Origin: Antedon mediterranea
Taxonomy: Eukaryota; Echinodermata; Crinoidea; Comatulida; Antedonidae
Direction: 5' to 3'
NCBI RefSeq assembly: GCF_964355755.1
Contig: NC_092674.1
Span: 6,825,001-6,889,000 of the forward strand
DNA: 64,000 nt
Shown here: piece by piece, positions 1-19,666 of the stretch
How positions within the stretch are numbered: the stretch's first letter is position 1
Layout of the letters: the number at the start of each line of letters is the position of its first letter
Translations under genes and position numbers: made by a program
Notes under the pieces: model-generated
Told to the model about the DNA's origin: nothing
Seen by the model: only the letters and a program-made list of their open reading frames with translations
The model's database searches: none

Positions 1-1660
1 GAACTACTTTAATATAATTATTATACAGTGTAGTAATCTATACTGGTCTGTAGTTGTATAGTTGTAGTAAATACTGTACTTGGTATTGAGTTGTATAGTT
101 TACGGTAGCGTAGTGATACTGTAACGGGTTATGAGTTCTCAAGTCAATAGATAATAGATAAACTGCTTAAATATAAAATAGTGTACAGTATACTTGATCG
201 AATGTTTTAGTGCAATGTTAACAAAATTACATGTTATGTAAAAATATTACCATCATATACATGTATACTATATTATAAGTCTAGGTTACTTAATTAGATT
301 TCGCATAATTTGTATTGATGATAAATGAAATAATTTTATGGAAATTATTTATATTGGTTTTTCATGGTGTTTTTTACTTTAGGATGAAATAAGTATTAAT
401 TTTAGTAATGCGCTATTTACTAAGTTTAAATATTTGTTAGTATATTATTGCTATAAATATTTTGTTTTCTTTTGTTGTTGGTTTTAGTGTAGTAATTATA
501 ATTACTAGCAATATTTAATTTATGTTTACATTCTGAAATTATAATTTAATTACTTTTTAATACTAACATGGTTTCTTTGTAAGAAAATGTTTAAATAATT
601 TAAAAGATGTGTTATATACCGAATCAGATTGTAAATTTGAAAGATATCATAAATATTGTGATATGACACCCATCTATAGTGAGTCAGCCCTCGCCTCCAT
701 CAAAGGTGTGTACCACCATCAACATACATTAGTTGGGATACCCCTTTTAAGGGGACACTTTTCCACGAAATGAACGATATGATATACACTACAGCCAAAA
801 CCCTATTCAGGGACACCCCTATTAAGGTGAGACTTGTTGGGCCCCTTAATAGGTGTTTTACTGTAGAAGCACCCACGCCCCTTCCCCCATCATGCATCTT
901 TTTCATGATGTTAATTTGTTAATAGCATATAGCTATGAATTAAGTATAATATATTTTTTAAGCATTACTTAATCAGTATTTTGTTTTATGGTGTCTCTAT
1001 ATTATGCTTAATGCAATTTAGCTATTCTTGCTATGCAGAGTGAAAAACTATCCGCTTCATGTTCGTTGTTTTCATTAATGTTTTTGCTAAGCAATATAAT
1101 TATTAAACATCTGTGACGATCTCCTATGCTGTTTTTCAATGTATTTCTCATATGGTAACATAATTGAGATGAAATGGTGGTTATATAATAATTAGTTACA
1201 CAAATCAAATACTATAGTAAAATAGTAATAAATAAACATATATTATTGACAATAGAATATTCATAGATATAGAAATGTGTTTAGTACAATAGAGTACAAT
1301 ATTGTAATAACCTACCATTTTATTTAATGCTCTATAGATATATCAAATTATTTGATAACCTGACACAGAATGATCAAAGTATTACTTTTCCAACCTATGT
1401 AAAAATATCACTGTTTTTTTAAAAAGGAAATGTTCATGGAGATTTATTTGTTGATTATCTACACAGTTTAACTGGTTCAGTTTGAAAATAAATGCTCAAT
1501 AAATATTACTTTATTTTGTGGTGTGTTTGTTAGTTAACTATTTCTTTCTCCTTTTTTCAACAATTATTAACTAAAATATAACATGAACTACACCATAGCA
1601 CTTGCATGAGTTCTGTTCTCATGTGTTATGTTTACCCACGATTTTTTAAAAAAAAGCAGA
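1..1660. other. AT-rich intergenic sequence upstream of HARS1
   Basis: No coding exon could be recognised. The only structured part is about 690-870, where phrases such as CCCCTTTTAAGGGGACAC and CCCCTTAATAGGTG occur. They resemble the ends of a small element also seen around 16500, 33110 and 36240. The rest is low-complexity AT-rich sequence. Confidence 0.6.
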
Positions 1661-1766
1661 AGGTGGGGTGGATGCGCCGAATGAAAACAAATAAAAGAAC
1701 GGAGGGAAAAAAGAAAAGTTTTGTGAGAAAATTATTATTACATCATCGAGTGTGCCTTTAAAAAGA

Positions 1767-1795
1767 TTACGTCATCTTCTCCTATCAACCAATCA
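1767..1795 (+). promoter_or_regulatory. putative HARS1 proximal promoter (CRE-like site and CCAAT box)
   Basis: TTACGTCAT at 1767-1775 matches an ATF/CREB-type site. ACCAATCA at 1788-1795 contains a CCAAT box, only about 16 bases before the first in-frame ATG (1811). CCAAT boxes usually lie tens of bases upstream of the transcription start, so many transcripts may begin downstream of the ATG at 1811 and use the ATG at 1856. The motifs are seen directly; their function is inferred. Confidence 0.35.
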
Positions 1796-1810
1796 CAAAG
1801 CAGTTTCATA

Positions 1811-10226
<8,416 letters not shown>

Positions 10227-10246
10227 AGGAAGACAATTTAGAAATA

Positions 10247-10500
10247 CAGTCAACTCTCCCAATACCGGACTCTCTGAAAACCAGAAACTCTCCCAATACC
10301 GGACTCTCTGAAAACCAGAAACTCTCCCAATACCGGACTCTCTGAAAACCAGAAACTCTCCCAATACCAGACTTTTTTTGAGGACCAAAAGGTCCCAAAT
10401 TTATATTTACCATTAAAAACACATTCCGAATACCAGACTTTCCGGAAAACCAGACTTATTTGGCCGGCCCAAAGGTGTCCGGTATTGGGAGAGTTGACTG
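10247..10500. mobile_element. 254-bp TA-flanked element (pogo/mariner-like MITE) just after the HARS1 stop
   Basis: CAGTCAACTCTCCCAATACC at the left end is the exact inverse of the right end GGTATTGGGAGAGTTGACTG. TA lies on both sides (10245-10246 and 10501-10502). About 3.5 tandem copies of a 33-bp unit (CTCTCCCAATACCGGACTCT...) fill the left half. It starts 20 bases after the HARS1 stop codon and is probably in the 3' UTR. Confidence 0.85.
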
Positions 10501-10502
10501 TA

Positions 10503-11594
10503 TACAACTTTTCTTTAAATTTAAGTACATAGGTAAAGGCCAATGCATTGTGCATCCCAGGCCAAATACATTTGGCTAGTGCTTTTAATGCATCTTTCAT
10601 TGACACTGTCATGATGGGAAAAACCAATAAATACACAAGCATAGATTTGGAATCTTGCAGTTGCACCCAAGCTATTACAAATTTCTATTTTTTTCTAGCT
10701 TTGATTTGGTGGTATAAAACATCTACTCAATTATGGAGGTTTATTACATTCAAATTAGTAAACACACTTCAATGTATTTATTTCGGTATTTATACCAAAA
10801 AATGTGGTCCAAATTAAATGTTTTATTATAAATTAAATGTGGAATATTGTGTAATACAATTCTGATTTATGTAAGTCAACGAAATATAAATCAAGACAAT
10901 TGTATAAAGCTCTGTCTACACTATCAAACTAGTTTGACAAAAAAAGTGTTATGTGTCCAAATAATAAATGGTAGTGCTATGACATCATCATGTCCATATA
11001 TGGGCACATCATATTTTTTTGTCATATAAAGTTTGATAGTGTAGACCAAGCTTAACATTGCAGACTCATGTCTGGCTTGAATAACAACTTTAACCAGTAT
11101 CTTATCTGCTACAGGTTCATGCAGTATGAAGTACTTTACAAGAATAAACAAGAAAAATAGAGATAAGAACAACAATTTGATTTTATTTATTCACATGTTT
11201 GTTGGAGCAATTTTTTTTTTACTTAACCAATTTGTAAAAGATTTTTACACAACTTTCGGATATAGCAGAACAATTGTTGCTCTATTTTTCATCAAGTTAG
11301 CATATTTTTGTATTCTGCATTCTGGTTGTACTGTGCTGATTTACCACCATGCCTTGTTTTAAAAACAAGTATACATATTATACAATATCACTGTTCACTA
11401 TATAACTGTACACTACTGTATGTACAGCATACTAGCCTCATGTTCAGAGACAAGAACATCACTATCTGTGTGATTTGGTTTCAATAGATCAGTGTGTTGT
11501 ATCTGCATTTCAAGTACACCCATTCATACTGTGTACTCATTCAGTGAGGATGATAAAATGTCAAATAATAAACACGGCACCAATAACTTTGATT
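10503..11594. other. HARS1-ANAPC15 convergent intergenic region
   Basis: It is AT-rich and without recognisable exons. Apart from the family A copy at 10905-11054 nothing structured is seen. TTTATT at about 11182 could be a polyadenylation signal for ANAPC15 on the minus strand. Confidence 0.5.
10905..11054. mobile_element. family A MITE copy 4
   Basis: TAAAGCTCTGTCTACACTAT on the left and TGATAGTGTAGACCAAGCTT on the right flank the family's palindromic core. Confidence 0.85.
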
Positions 11595-12631
11595 TCACAT
11601 CATCATCCACTGATGAGGAGAATCAGATGGGCCTGCTTCATTGCTTAAATCCATCTCTACCTGAAAATAAATAAAATTCAATTGTTATATCTCGGTGCTC
11701 TTTCAAAGATAAGGTCCAAGCATCATGGTCACATAATGGGTAGGGAATGGAGAAAACTAAAAATTATCTATACTATAGAGAGAGTTGTCATGTTATATGT
11801 TTGTTTGTTATACAAATCTTTGTTATTTACCCAAATACACATGTAGTGGTATTAAAATGACTGGAAATAATATTGTACTGGGAAGGTTTTGAACTACAAT
11901 GGGGGAGGGGCTATTCTGGGTCAATCAAGGTCAACTGTGTGAAACAAAAATTGCTCACATCTTCAGGTGACTCGGCGTCATACACATTCATTTCTTCACC
12001 ATCTAATTCATCCACTTCTGATTCTTCGTCGGTGTCGATTTCATCTTCCTCGTCATCTTGCTCATCCTCTTCCGATGTCTAAAGTAAAATTAGATTTATT
12101 AAAGTAAATTTCAAAAAATATATCAATCATCAGGTGTTGTGGACAGTTCACGTCTGTCATACTTTTCACAGAATAAAAATACTAATTTTTTGGGGTTTTT
12201 TACAAACCTCGGTTGAAGCTGTTTTTCCCACAGGAGTTATGTTACTTCCTTTCTCCGCAATACTTTGTAGCTATGAGATGAGAGACAAAAGATCAAATTC
12301 TTTAAAATGATAATACTGCTGTAGTAAGTAAGCCCAACACTTTTTTCACTGGACCAGGCGCCCAGCCCACTTAACTACTGGTAGTAGACTACCTAGAAGT
12401 ATAAGCTAGGGCCTAGCCTAGGCCTAGCTAGATAGAGGCCTACTACTAGGCCTATATAGGGCCTAGGCCTTAGTTTTAGGCTAGCTAGCCTAGGCGGTTA
12501 TACTTTTTTACCCAAGCTTGATGGGCCTGTTCCTCTTGTGAAAGTTCAGATTCATCATCAAGTGCTTTATCTACATCAAACCAAAGTTGATCAACAAGCT
12601 TCGGTAGAAGAGAAGGGAACAAAGTTGACAT
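11595..12631 (-). CDS. ANAPC15: anaphase-promoting complex subunit 15 (4 exons)
   Basis: Small acidic subunit of the APC/C ubiquitin ligase; in vertebrates it promotes turnover of the mitotic checkpoint complex. Minus-strand exons are 12631-12512, 12270-12208, 12078-11959 and 11660-11595, all phase 0, giving 122 residues (human 121). The N-terminus [20 protein letters not shown] matches the family start. HQAW|LQSIAEK follows across the first junction, then PVGK.AS. Exon 3 is the long Glu/Asp tract, and MN-Y-ESP-D leads into a last exon ending HQWMMM (human ends QWMI). Donors are GTAAAA, GTTTGT and GTGAGC, and all acceptors are AG. It is head to head with PPME1, with 1.4 kb between the start codons. 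Confidence 0.93.
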
Positions 12632-12860
12632 AATTAAAAGCTAGGCCTAGGCCGGGCTCTACTACAGCTAGCCTAGCCAACAAAATGAATCAAAATACAA
12701 AGATTTCTAGAAAACTATAGAGGGCCTCCCTTAACTTCATCGGAAACAAACTTTACTGAGAAAAACAGTTTTTTGCAGCCCAGGAGGAGGGAAGTCTGTT
12801 CTCCAGGCCTAGGGCCTAGCCGCGCCTGTTGCTCATTTCTACCTTATAATTATATATGTG

Positions 12861-13062
12861 AATTTGGCGCTAATGCAGTTTCGTACCCACCCCTTAAAAT
12901 TACTCAAAATCTTCATCCAACCTACTCACGAGTTGTCTACAACATTCTGCAATCATAAAATTGTTTTTAATCAATTAATACTGAGCACCCTTCGGAAATA
13001 CATCGCCAGCTTAGCTTCGCGAAAATCATCGCTAGGCCTGCCGATAAAAGTACGGAGGCCTC
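12861..13062 (+). repeat. left arm of the ANAPC15-PPME1 inverted duplication
   Basis: It reads GGCGCTAATGCAGTTTCGTA, CCCACCCCTTAAAATTACTC, then TAGCTTCGCGAAAATCATCG and GTACGGAGGCCTCA. It is matched in inverse orientation at 13812-14052. Confidence 0.85.
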
Positions 13063-13811
13063 ACAGGACATTAACTCTATAGAGTAAACAGTTGCGTTCT
13101 ATAGAGGGCGTAGTTACTAACGTTTAAAGCACGCACCAAATAATTATAATTTTCATTATTTCCGACATGCGTTTCGTATTTTTAATAAAGAAAAGAAATA
13201 CTATACAATTGCTGTATTCATCATTGTGGGTATCATCATAATTATGTTATGTTTTTAATTTGTTCTTTCATTTTACTAGTAGAATTTCACACAGAAAAGA
13301 AGATAAATATGGAACTGCTGACTCTTGAAGATATAAGTACTGACCAATTTTCCTCTGTTTTAGTTTATTTTACATTATGGTTTGTAGGTCAAATAAATAA
13401 ATGAAATGAATAAAAAGAATTAAAAAACAGAAAGATATAATTTATTGAAATGTAATGTACAGTAATACAATAATTATAATAAAAAATGTTTTCCATCAAT
13501 TACTAGAATTTATTTTACTTCTGCTGACACTGAATACATCATTTCATGTCTATTCATTAATTTATTTCAACAATATTTTATGAGGGTGGTCCATCCAGCC
13601 GAAGCTGATCATTAGGGACCCTTACAAAAAATATAATTTGACAAGACAATAACACACAACATTCAAAATAAATAGAATTCAACATAATTAAACACAAAAT
13701 ATTTCTTTATGAAAAAAAATTAAAATCCGTTTCACGAGGAACATGTAAAAAATATTTTATTATCGCCATAATATGATCATATAACAGCGTCCTCTATAGA
13801 TCGATGCCCTA

Positions 13812-14052
13812 TGAGGCCTCCGTACTTTCATCGGCAGGCCTAGCGATGATTTTCGCGAAGCTAAGCTGGCGATGGATTTCTGAAGGGTGCTCAATTATTA
13901 ATTGATTAAAAATAGTTATAAATAAGAAATTATCGATATTTTACCATTTTATGCTTGCTGAATGCTGTAGACAACTCGTGAGTAGGCTAGATGAAGTATT
14001 GAAATCATTTGGAGTAATTTTAAGGGGTGGGTACGAAACTGCATTAGCGCCG
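13812..14052 (-). repeat. right arm of the inverted duplication, abutting PPME1 exon 1
   Basis: It is the inverse complement of 12861-13062 with scattered substitutions and about 40 extra bases (about 13915-13960). It ends about 20 bases before the PPME1 start codon, so one arm lies in the PPME1 5' UTR or core promoter. Confidence 0.85.
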
Positions 14053-14070
14053 TGAATTTTGGGTTTTACC

Positions 14071-17000
14071 ATGTCATCACTTCACAAAAACACTCTACTA
14101 AAAAATACAAGTAGCTTACCTTCTAGGATGCTTCCACCTGCTGCAACGAAGGTTCCAGGTTCATCAACAACAAGGTGGGTTGGTTCAGCATCTATCAATA
14201 ATCATGATATTTACTTTCAACCTTTTGTGGAGGAGGCGAGGATAACAATTTTATGGCCATTCTCTAGCCAGTTCTAGCCATTACTAGTCTAGGCCTATAG
14301 ACCCCAGGCCTAGGTGTATATATATTTTTTTGTATTTGAAACGATAAAGATAGGAAATCTGTGAGAATGAGAAAGTCGCCCCAACCGAGACTCAAACTTG
14401 GAACCTTCTGTTTGATATGCAGATGTCCTAACCATTAGACCACTGGGGCTTTCATGGTATTGTTCAACCTCGATTGGATAGCGACTCTAATATTCGCCGA
14501 GAATGTTAAAGAGTTGATATCCATCTGCATATCAAGCAGAAGGTTCCGGTTCGAGTCTCGGTTGGGGCGACTTTTTCTCATTCTCACAGATTTACTCATC
14601 GTTATTGTTTATCGAAAGAGAAATATAATTATAAGCCTAGTTAAATTTAATCATTTTCTAATATTTAGTATGTTAAAATCATTTTTTAAACACTTTATTT
14701 TTTCAGCTCTACTCAAAATATTCCAAAGTCAAGGATTCGAGATTTTACTCCGTTACCATGGAGTAATTATTTTGAAACTTATGAAGATGTGGCAGTTGAT
14801 GATGACAATATATCCTTTTATCAAAAATATTATTCACATTTCCAAATGAATGGCGTATAAATAGTACTTTTAAATAGTTTTAAATACTTTTTTCTCCCAT
14901 ATTCTTTCTTTACAGTAAGCCTAATATATTTTTGGAAGAGTCAACTTTATCATACAAGCAAGTTTTGTTTCAGGACAATAGAGGAAGAAGACAGTAATGC
15001 ACTTATCAATCAATTAATATGACCCACTATACGACCCCCGAGGGAGGTGCGTCATTTGTCCGATGTGCGTCATACATTATGAATACAATGATTCACCCAT
15101 GCATACAAAATGTGACTTACATTTAGGTGACCATGACGCACCCATGACACATTTTGACCATGTTTATAATATTTTGAATAGTAAAGTGACGGACAGTGAC
15201 ACACCATCGTTCATTGATGTGACGTACCTTCTAAATTTTTTGACGCACCCCTACGTCGGTAATAATTTGTAAATGACACACCCATGACGAACCTCTCCCA
15301 GGGTTGTATAGTGGGTCATACAATTGACAAGTGCATAATTTAGGTGATTGAAAGTAAAAGAAAGCTCACTTTGTTGATCAACATCTCATTTCTGGTCTTT
15401 TTACGTTAAAAATGTTATTTTCTTTAACAGTATGTTTACGTTTTTAGAGTTTATAGGATGGGAGAGACCGGTCCAGTTGTCGCGTTACTGCATGGTGGAG
15501 GTTTTTCAGCTCTCACCTGGGCTGTCATGAGCGTTAGTAATTATGTTCACTTATTTATAAAATATTTCTGATACTAATTGCAGTGTATTGTATTACTGAG
15601 TAACATATTTAAGAGTTGAGCTCTGTCTTCACTATCAAACTAGTTTGACAAAAAAAGTATGATGTGCCCAAATATGGTAGTGATATGCTTTACTATGGTA
15701 GTGATATGACATCATCATGTCCATATTTGGGCACATCACATTTTTTTTATCACATAAAGTTTGATAGTTTGGACAAGGCTTTAGCAGCAGGCACTACTGT
15801 TACATACTTTCTCCTTCTCCAGGTATAAAGTACTATCCATGATAAACAACCTTAATATAGTGATAATTTTGTATTTTTAGACCATCCTCGTAAAACAGGT
15901 CAAGTGTAGGGTCATTGCCATGGATATGAGAGGTCACGGAGATACCAAGACTGTCGATGAGTCAAACATGTCAGCTGATACATTAGCAAGGTTGCCATCT
16001 TTGTTTTGATTGTTTTAATTTTTTTTACAATAATAAAAATCAAAGGAGAAGCAGAGAGGTACCTTATAAATGATGGACTAGTGCCACTTTGCCAGGGCAA
16101 TATTGTGCTGTTAAATAACCATTCTGGTGTCTACTAAGTGTCAATTATTAGGCTTACATAATTTAAGCGTTTCTCCGATAAACGTATATTATAGGCTTAT
16201 CAAAACATCTTAGGTGATTTTGATGTAAAATCTTTTATTTTGCAAAATTATTATATATAATTTTAGAGCCTTCTTCTTTTTAACTTAGTGATGTTGGTAA
16301 AGTTGTGCAAACTCTGTTCAAAGATGAAGAAGTTCCACCAATCATATTAGTTGGTCACAGCATGGGTGGAGCTATAGCAGTTCATGCAGCCAATAAGAAT
16401 TTAGTTCCAAACCTTCGTTCTTTGGTGGTGATTGATGTTGTGGAAGGTACGGTTTTTTTGTGTGTGTAATGTGGGATGTATTATTTGGTGTAAGATACAG
16501 TAAAACCCCTTTTTGGTAGATCCCTGTTCAGGAGACATCCCTATTAATTGGACACTTTTCTTTGAAGTAATTGAAGGGCAATATATGTTTTATGTGTATG
16601 AAATTCTTTATATCTTCGATTTCGTTGCAACTTCTTCAGAAGAATGAAAAGCTGTAATTAGACAATTCTGTCTAATTACAGGGTCATAACATTAGGGCCG
16701 TAGCCACCAGTACAGTCAAAGCGGTCTTTAACAAACCAGTGGCTTGAACAGAGATTGTTCCCCTTTCTTGCTAAAAACTGCACCACTTTATTTCTATATT
16801 TCAGAATGTGTGTTTTAATGGTAAAAAAAGAATGTGGGATCATTTAGACCTCAAGAAAAGTCTAACAACTTCTCTTATTTCTTACAGGGTCTGCCTTAGA
16901 AGCTTTACATAGTATGCAAAGTTTTCTCAGAGGGCGCCCTTCTAGGTTTAAATCATTGCAATATGCTATTGAATACATGTAAGTAAACTTTAATATACGA

Positions 17001-19666
17001 AAGAGAAATCTATAAATATTCATAAACATACATTTAAATAAGAATAATACAAAGAGAAAATTGTTTAATACAATTTTCATTGAATTCTTTTTAATTAATT
17101 TATATTTTGGTAGGGTAAAAAGTGGACAAATTAGAAATATTGAGTCTGCAAGAGTTTCAACACAGGGTCAGCTGATTAAGTAAGTAATACCATTAATAAA
17201 CTAGTGGAAAAACTTAAGCGAGTCAAAACAGTTTTGTTCTGCTAGCAGCAAGACTTTGTCAGTGTCAGTTCTGCTACTTTGCTCCAGAAGTCTGTTTCTA
17301 GCATACCTTCCAAAAATGTATTTATTCCCATTTTGTGGAAACACATGGTGTACCACAAACCTTACTTTTCCTGTTAGTGAATCTAACCCCTAGCCATAAG
17401 CTAAAGCTTGATGGTCTAGAGGTATAATATATGTGATCTGGAAGTTGTGGGTTCGAGTCCCACCCAAGAATTACTTGCAAGTGTTTTCAATGTACTTAGT
17501 ATAAAGTACAAAATTACGTCAGAGTAGGGCAAACATCTGACCAATAAAATATTTATTTCAGATGTGAAGACCACAAAACAAATGACAATTCATCACAGGA
17601 ATGTTCCAGGTTAAGTAATGCAATAATTGAGGAGGAAGAAGAAGAGGAAGAGGAAGAGGGAGGTACTACTGAAGTAGAGAGTAATGGTTCAAAGAGAATG
17701 AAAACAGCAGAGTGTAGTACAGAGAAGTCACAAGACACAGCATACACATGGAGAGTCAACTTGGAAAGCACTGAACAATATTGGAAAGGTTCTCAATATT
17801 TATTGTTTTTACATATTGTACCATACTGCTGAAGCACTTGTGAATTGCACTTTCGTTAACAAATCTTTTTCTTTCTTTTTTTATTTATTTGTTTTAAATT
17901 AAATATACGCATCCAACGGCAATCAACTTACCAATTACAGGATGGATAAGCTGTTTTATAATTTATAGTGCTTGTAAACTAAGTCCCATTTCAGGCTTAG
18001 AGAGTGGAGTTCAAAGATTGTTAATTACAATCCTGAAACTTTTCCACTATATCTATAGTTTAGTAAAAATTGCTGTCTACAACTCTCCCAAAACAAGACA
18101 CCCAATATTAATTCTGATTTTAAGGGTGGATTGAATTTTAATCAAGAGTGGATTGAATTTTAATATAAGGTGGATTGAAGTTAAATCTTGGATTGAATTT
18201 CAACCTTTAACCCGACCCAATCCTATAATGTACATATTGTTTTCTTACTATAGGTTGGTTTCAAGGCCTCTCGGATTTGTTCCTTTCATGTTCTGTACCC
18301 AAGCTGCTGCTCTTAGCAGGTTTGTGACAATTTTAATTAAAACCGAGACCTCCCAGCTCTCAATATTTTGGATAAACCACAAAAATCTCCCAATATGTAT
18401 AAATTTATAATTTCTACTACTCTAGATATTGTCTACACTATCAAACTTTATTTGACAAAAAAATGCAATGTGCCCATATACTGTATAGACATAATGATGT
18501 CATATCACTACCATATTTGAGCACGTCACACTTTTTTTGTCATTATAAATAAATGCCAGTATTTTTTTTTTCATAGCACCCTCTATGGTTTGATGTAGTA
18601 TTATAGCACCCTCTATAGTTTCATAAAACATCCCGATATTTCATTTTTCCAAGTTAGGTGATCTGCAAAACAAACGTTTTGTTTAAACTTTGCAGTGCAC
18701 CACTATTAGCTTACTTTACATTACGAAATGATAACTCAGTAGTCTGAACACACCCTTAAAAATATACAAATAATACCATCATTATTACTATTTTATAGTT
18801 TATCTCTATTCCTTCAGGCGTTGATCGTCTTGATCGAGCTCTTACTGTTGGACAAATGCAGGGTAAATTCCAGATGTTAATTCTACCTCAATGCGGACAT
18901 GCAGTTCATGAAGATCAACCACAGAAGGTAAACCACATTATTCTCAAATATAACATGACTACACATCATCACTTAGTAATTTTCATAATGTTATTTATGT
19001 TGAACTAATAAACAAGATTTTATTTCGTCATAACAGTTTAATATTAACTGCTTCTGTTTTATTGTATATATGCCAGTGAACAGCGGTACCACTCGATGTG
19101 ACAGTAGTGTGTCTCCGCAGGAAATTTTCTAGCAATAAAATTTGCTATATTTCGTAATTAGGCTGGGAATTAGGCCTATTTTTTATTGGTAGCACACATC
19201 TGATACTTTGACAGCCTTAAAAGTAACAATACAAGTGTATTGCATACCTGTTTCTTCCAGAGGGTAATGTTTTTATGTTGTACAGATTTTAAACCTTTTC
19301 ATTCTTATATCTAGGTTGCTGATGCTCTTGCAACATTCTTAACGAGACATAAGATGGCAGAATCATTGTCAGGATTTGAGAGGTAAATTTATTAATTTTT
19401 ATTTCGGAGGTAAATAATTCTAATCTAAAAACTAATTTTTTTGTAAGCATTTAGAGAATAAAGATTATTTAAACAGGTATAGCATATCAAGAGAGCGTTT
19501 GTTTTTGCTATTGTATGCATCAACACATATGGGGTATCAAAGGGACCCCAATTGTACAGGAAAAGTTTTAAACTGCAGTAGTATTTTATTCTACTTCAGC
19601 GCTGAATTCTTATTATCTGCATTTATTTATTTGTTTTCCTCTTACAGGCCATCGCCATGTTGTTGA
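14071..19666 (+). CDS. PPME1: protein phosphatase methylesterase 1 (11 exons, one AT-AC intron)
   Basis: Serine hydrolase that removes the C-terminal methyl ester from the PP2A catalytic subunit. Exons: 14071-14174, 14707-14809, 15440-15532, 15881-15990, 16289-16446, 16888-16978, 17114-17179, 17562-17788, 18254-18319, 18818-18927, 19315-19382 and the terminal coding part 19648-19666. Phases are consistent and give 404 residues (human 386). Marker segments are MSSLHK near the start, RDFTPLPWSNYFE in exon 2, LLHGGGFSALTWA (oxyanion-hole strand), LVGHSMGGAIAVH with nucleophile Ser161, VVIDVVEG with Asp186, FLRGRP, VKSGQIRN-ESARVS, an acidic run of ten Glu in exon 8, and LPQCGHAVHED with His367. 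Intron 2 starts ATATCCTTTT and ends AC. The ATG at 14071 fits the family N-terminus. The last exon adds only a few residues, PSPCC. Confidence 0.95.
14357..14449 (-). repeat. tRNA-Asp-like SINE, copy 1 (PPME1 intron 1)
   Basis: On the minus strand, bases 14449-14378 form a 72-nt tRNA-like unit. The acceptor is GCCCCAG/TTGGGGC, the A box is GTGGTCTAATGGTTAGGAC, and the anticodon loop ATATCAA gives anticodon ATC. The B box is decayed (GTTTGAGTC). A shared non-tRNA tail GACTTTCTCATTCTCACAG follows, which identifies a SINE rather than a gene. Confidence 0.65.
14520..14596 (+). repeat. tRNA-Asp-like SINE, truncated copy 2 in inverted orientation
   Basis: It holds the 3' half of the same unit: anticodon stem TCTGC/GCAGA, loop ATATCAA, intact B box GGTTCGAGTC, then the common tail GACTTTTTCTCATTCTCACA. 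It faces copy 1 across about 70 bases. Confidence 0.65.
15019..15319. mobile_element. 301-bp MITE inside the PPME1 AT-AC intron
   Basis: TATGACCCACTATACGACCC and GGGTTGTATAGTGGGTCATA are inverted termini, continuing inward as AGGGAGGTGCGTCAT and ATGACGAACCTCTCCC. The interior repeats GACGCACCC and GACACACCC. No coding capacity. Confidence 0.8.
15618..15783. mobile_element. family A MITE copy 5 (PPME1 intron 3)
   Basis: GAGCTCTGTCTTCACTATCA and GATAGTTTGGACAAGGCTTT are its slightly diverged ends. The core has ATATGGTAGTGATATG in duplicate. Confidence 0.8.
16499..16600 (+). repeat. fragment of a small TIR element (PPME1 intron 5)
   Basis: ACAGTAAAACCCCTTTTTGG, CCTGTTCAGGAGACATCCCT and ATTAATTGGACACTTTTC match phrases at about 730-870, 33110-33160 and 36240-36310. 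It is probably one end of a Tc1/mariner-type MITE. Confidence 0.4.
17408..17472 (+). repeat. tRNA-derived fragment (PPME1 intron 7)
   Basis: TGATGGTCTAGAGGTATAAT resembles a tRNA-Pro A-box region, and GTGGGTTCGAGTCCCAC is a perfect T arm with B box. The anticodon arm is shortened and the acceptor does not close, so it is a pseudogene or SINE head. Confidence 0.5.
18425..18548. mobile_element. family A MITE copy 6, truncated (PPME1 intron 9)
   Basis: TTGTCTACACTATCAAACTT starts a recognisable core, but the right terminus is missing after CACACTTTTTTTGTCATTA. Confidence 0.7.

Larger units (their letters stand above)
12632..14070. promoter_or_regulatory. ANAPC15-PPME1 divergent intergenic (promoter) region
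   Basis: This 1.4-kb interval separates two head-to-head genes and must hold both promoters. Tracts rich in AGGCCTAG (12640-12680, continuing from ANAPC15 intron 1 at 12400-12500) and a large inverted duplication (12861-13062 against 13812-14052) dominate it. The middle (13090-13790) is AT-rich and featureless. Confidence 0.55.

Noticed and set aside
14454-14849. 131-codon plus-strand frame across PPME1 exon 2
   Set aside because: It reads the exon in the wrong frame. The right frame gives RDFTPLPWSNYFETYEDVAV and joins correctly to both neighbours.
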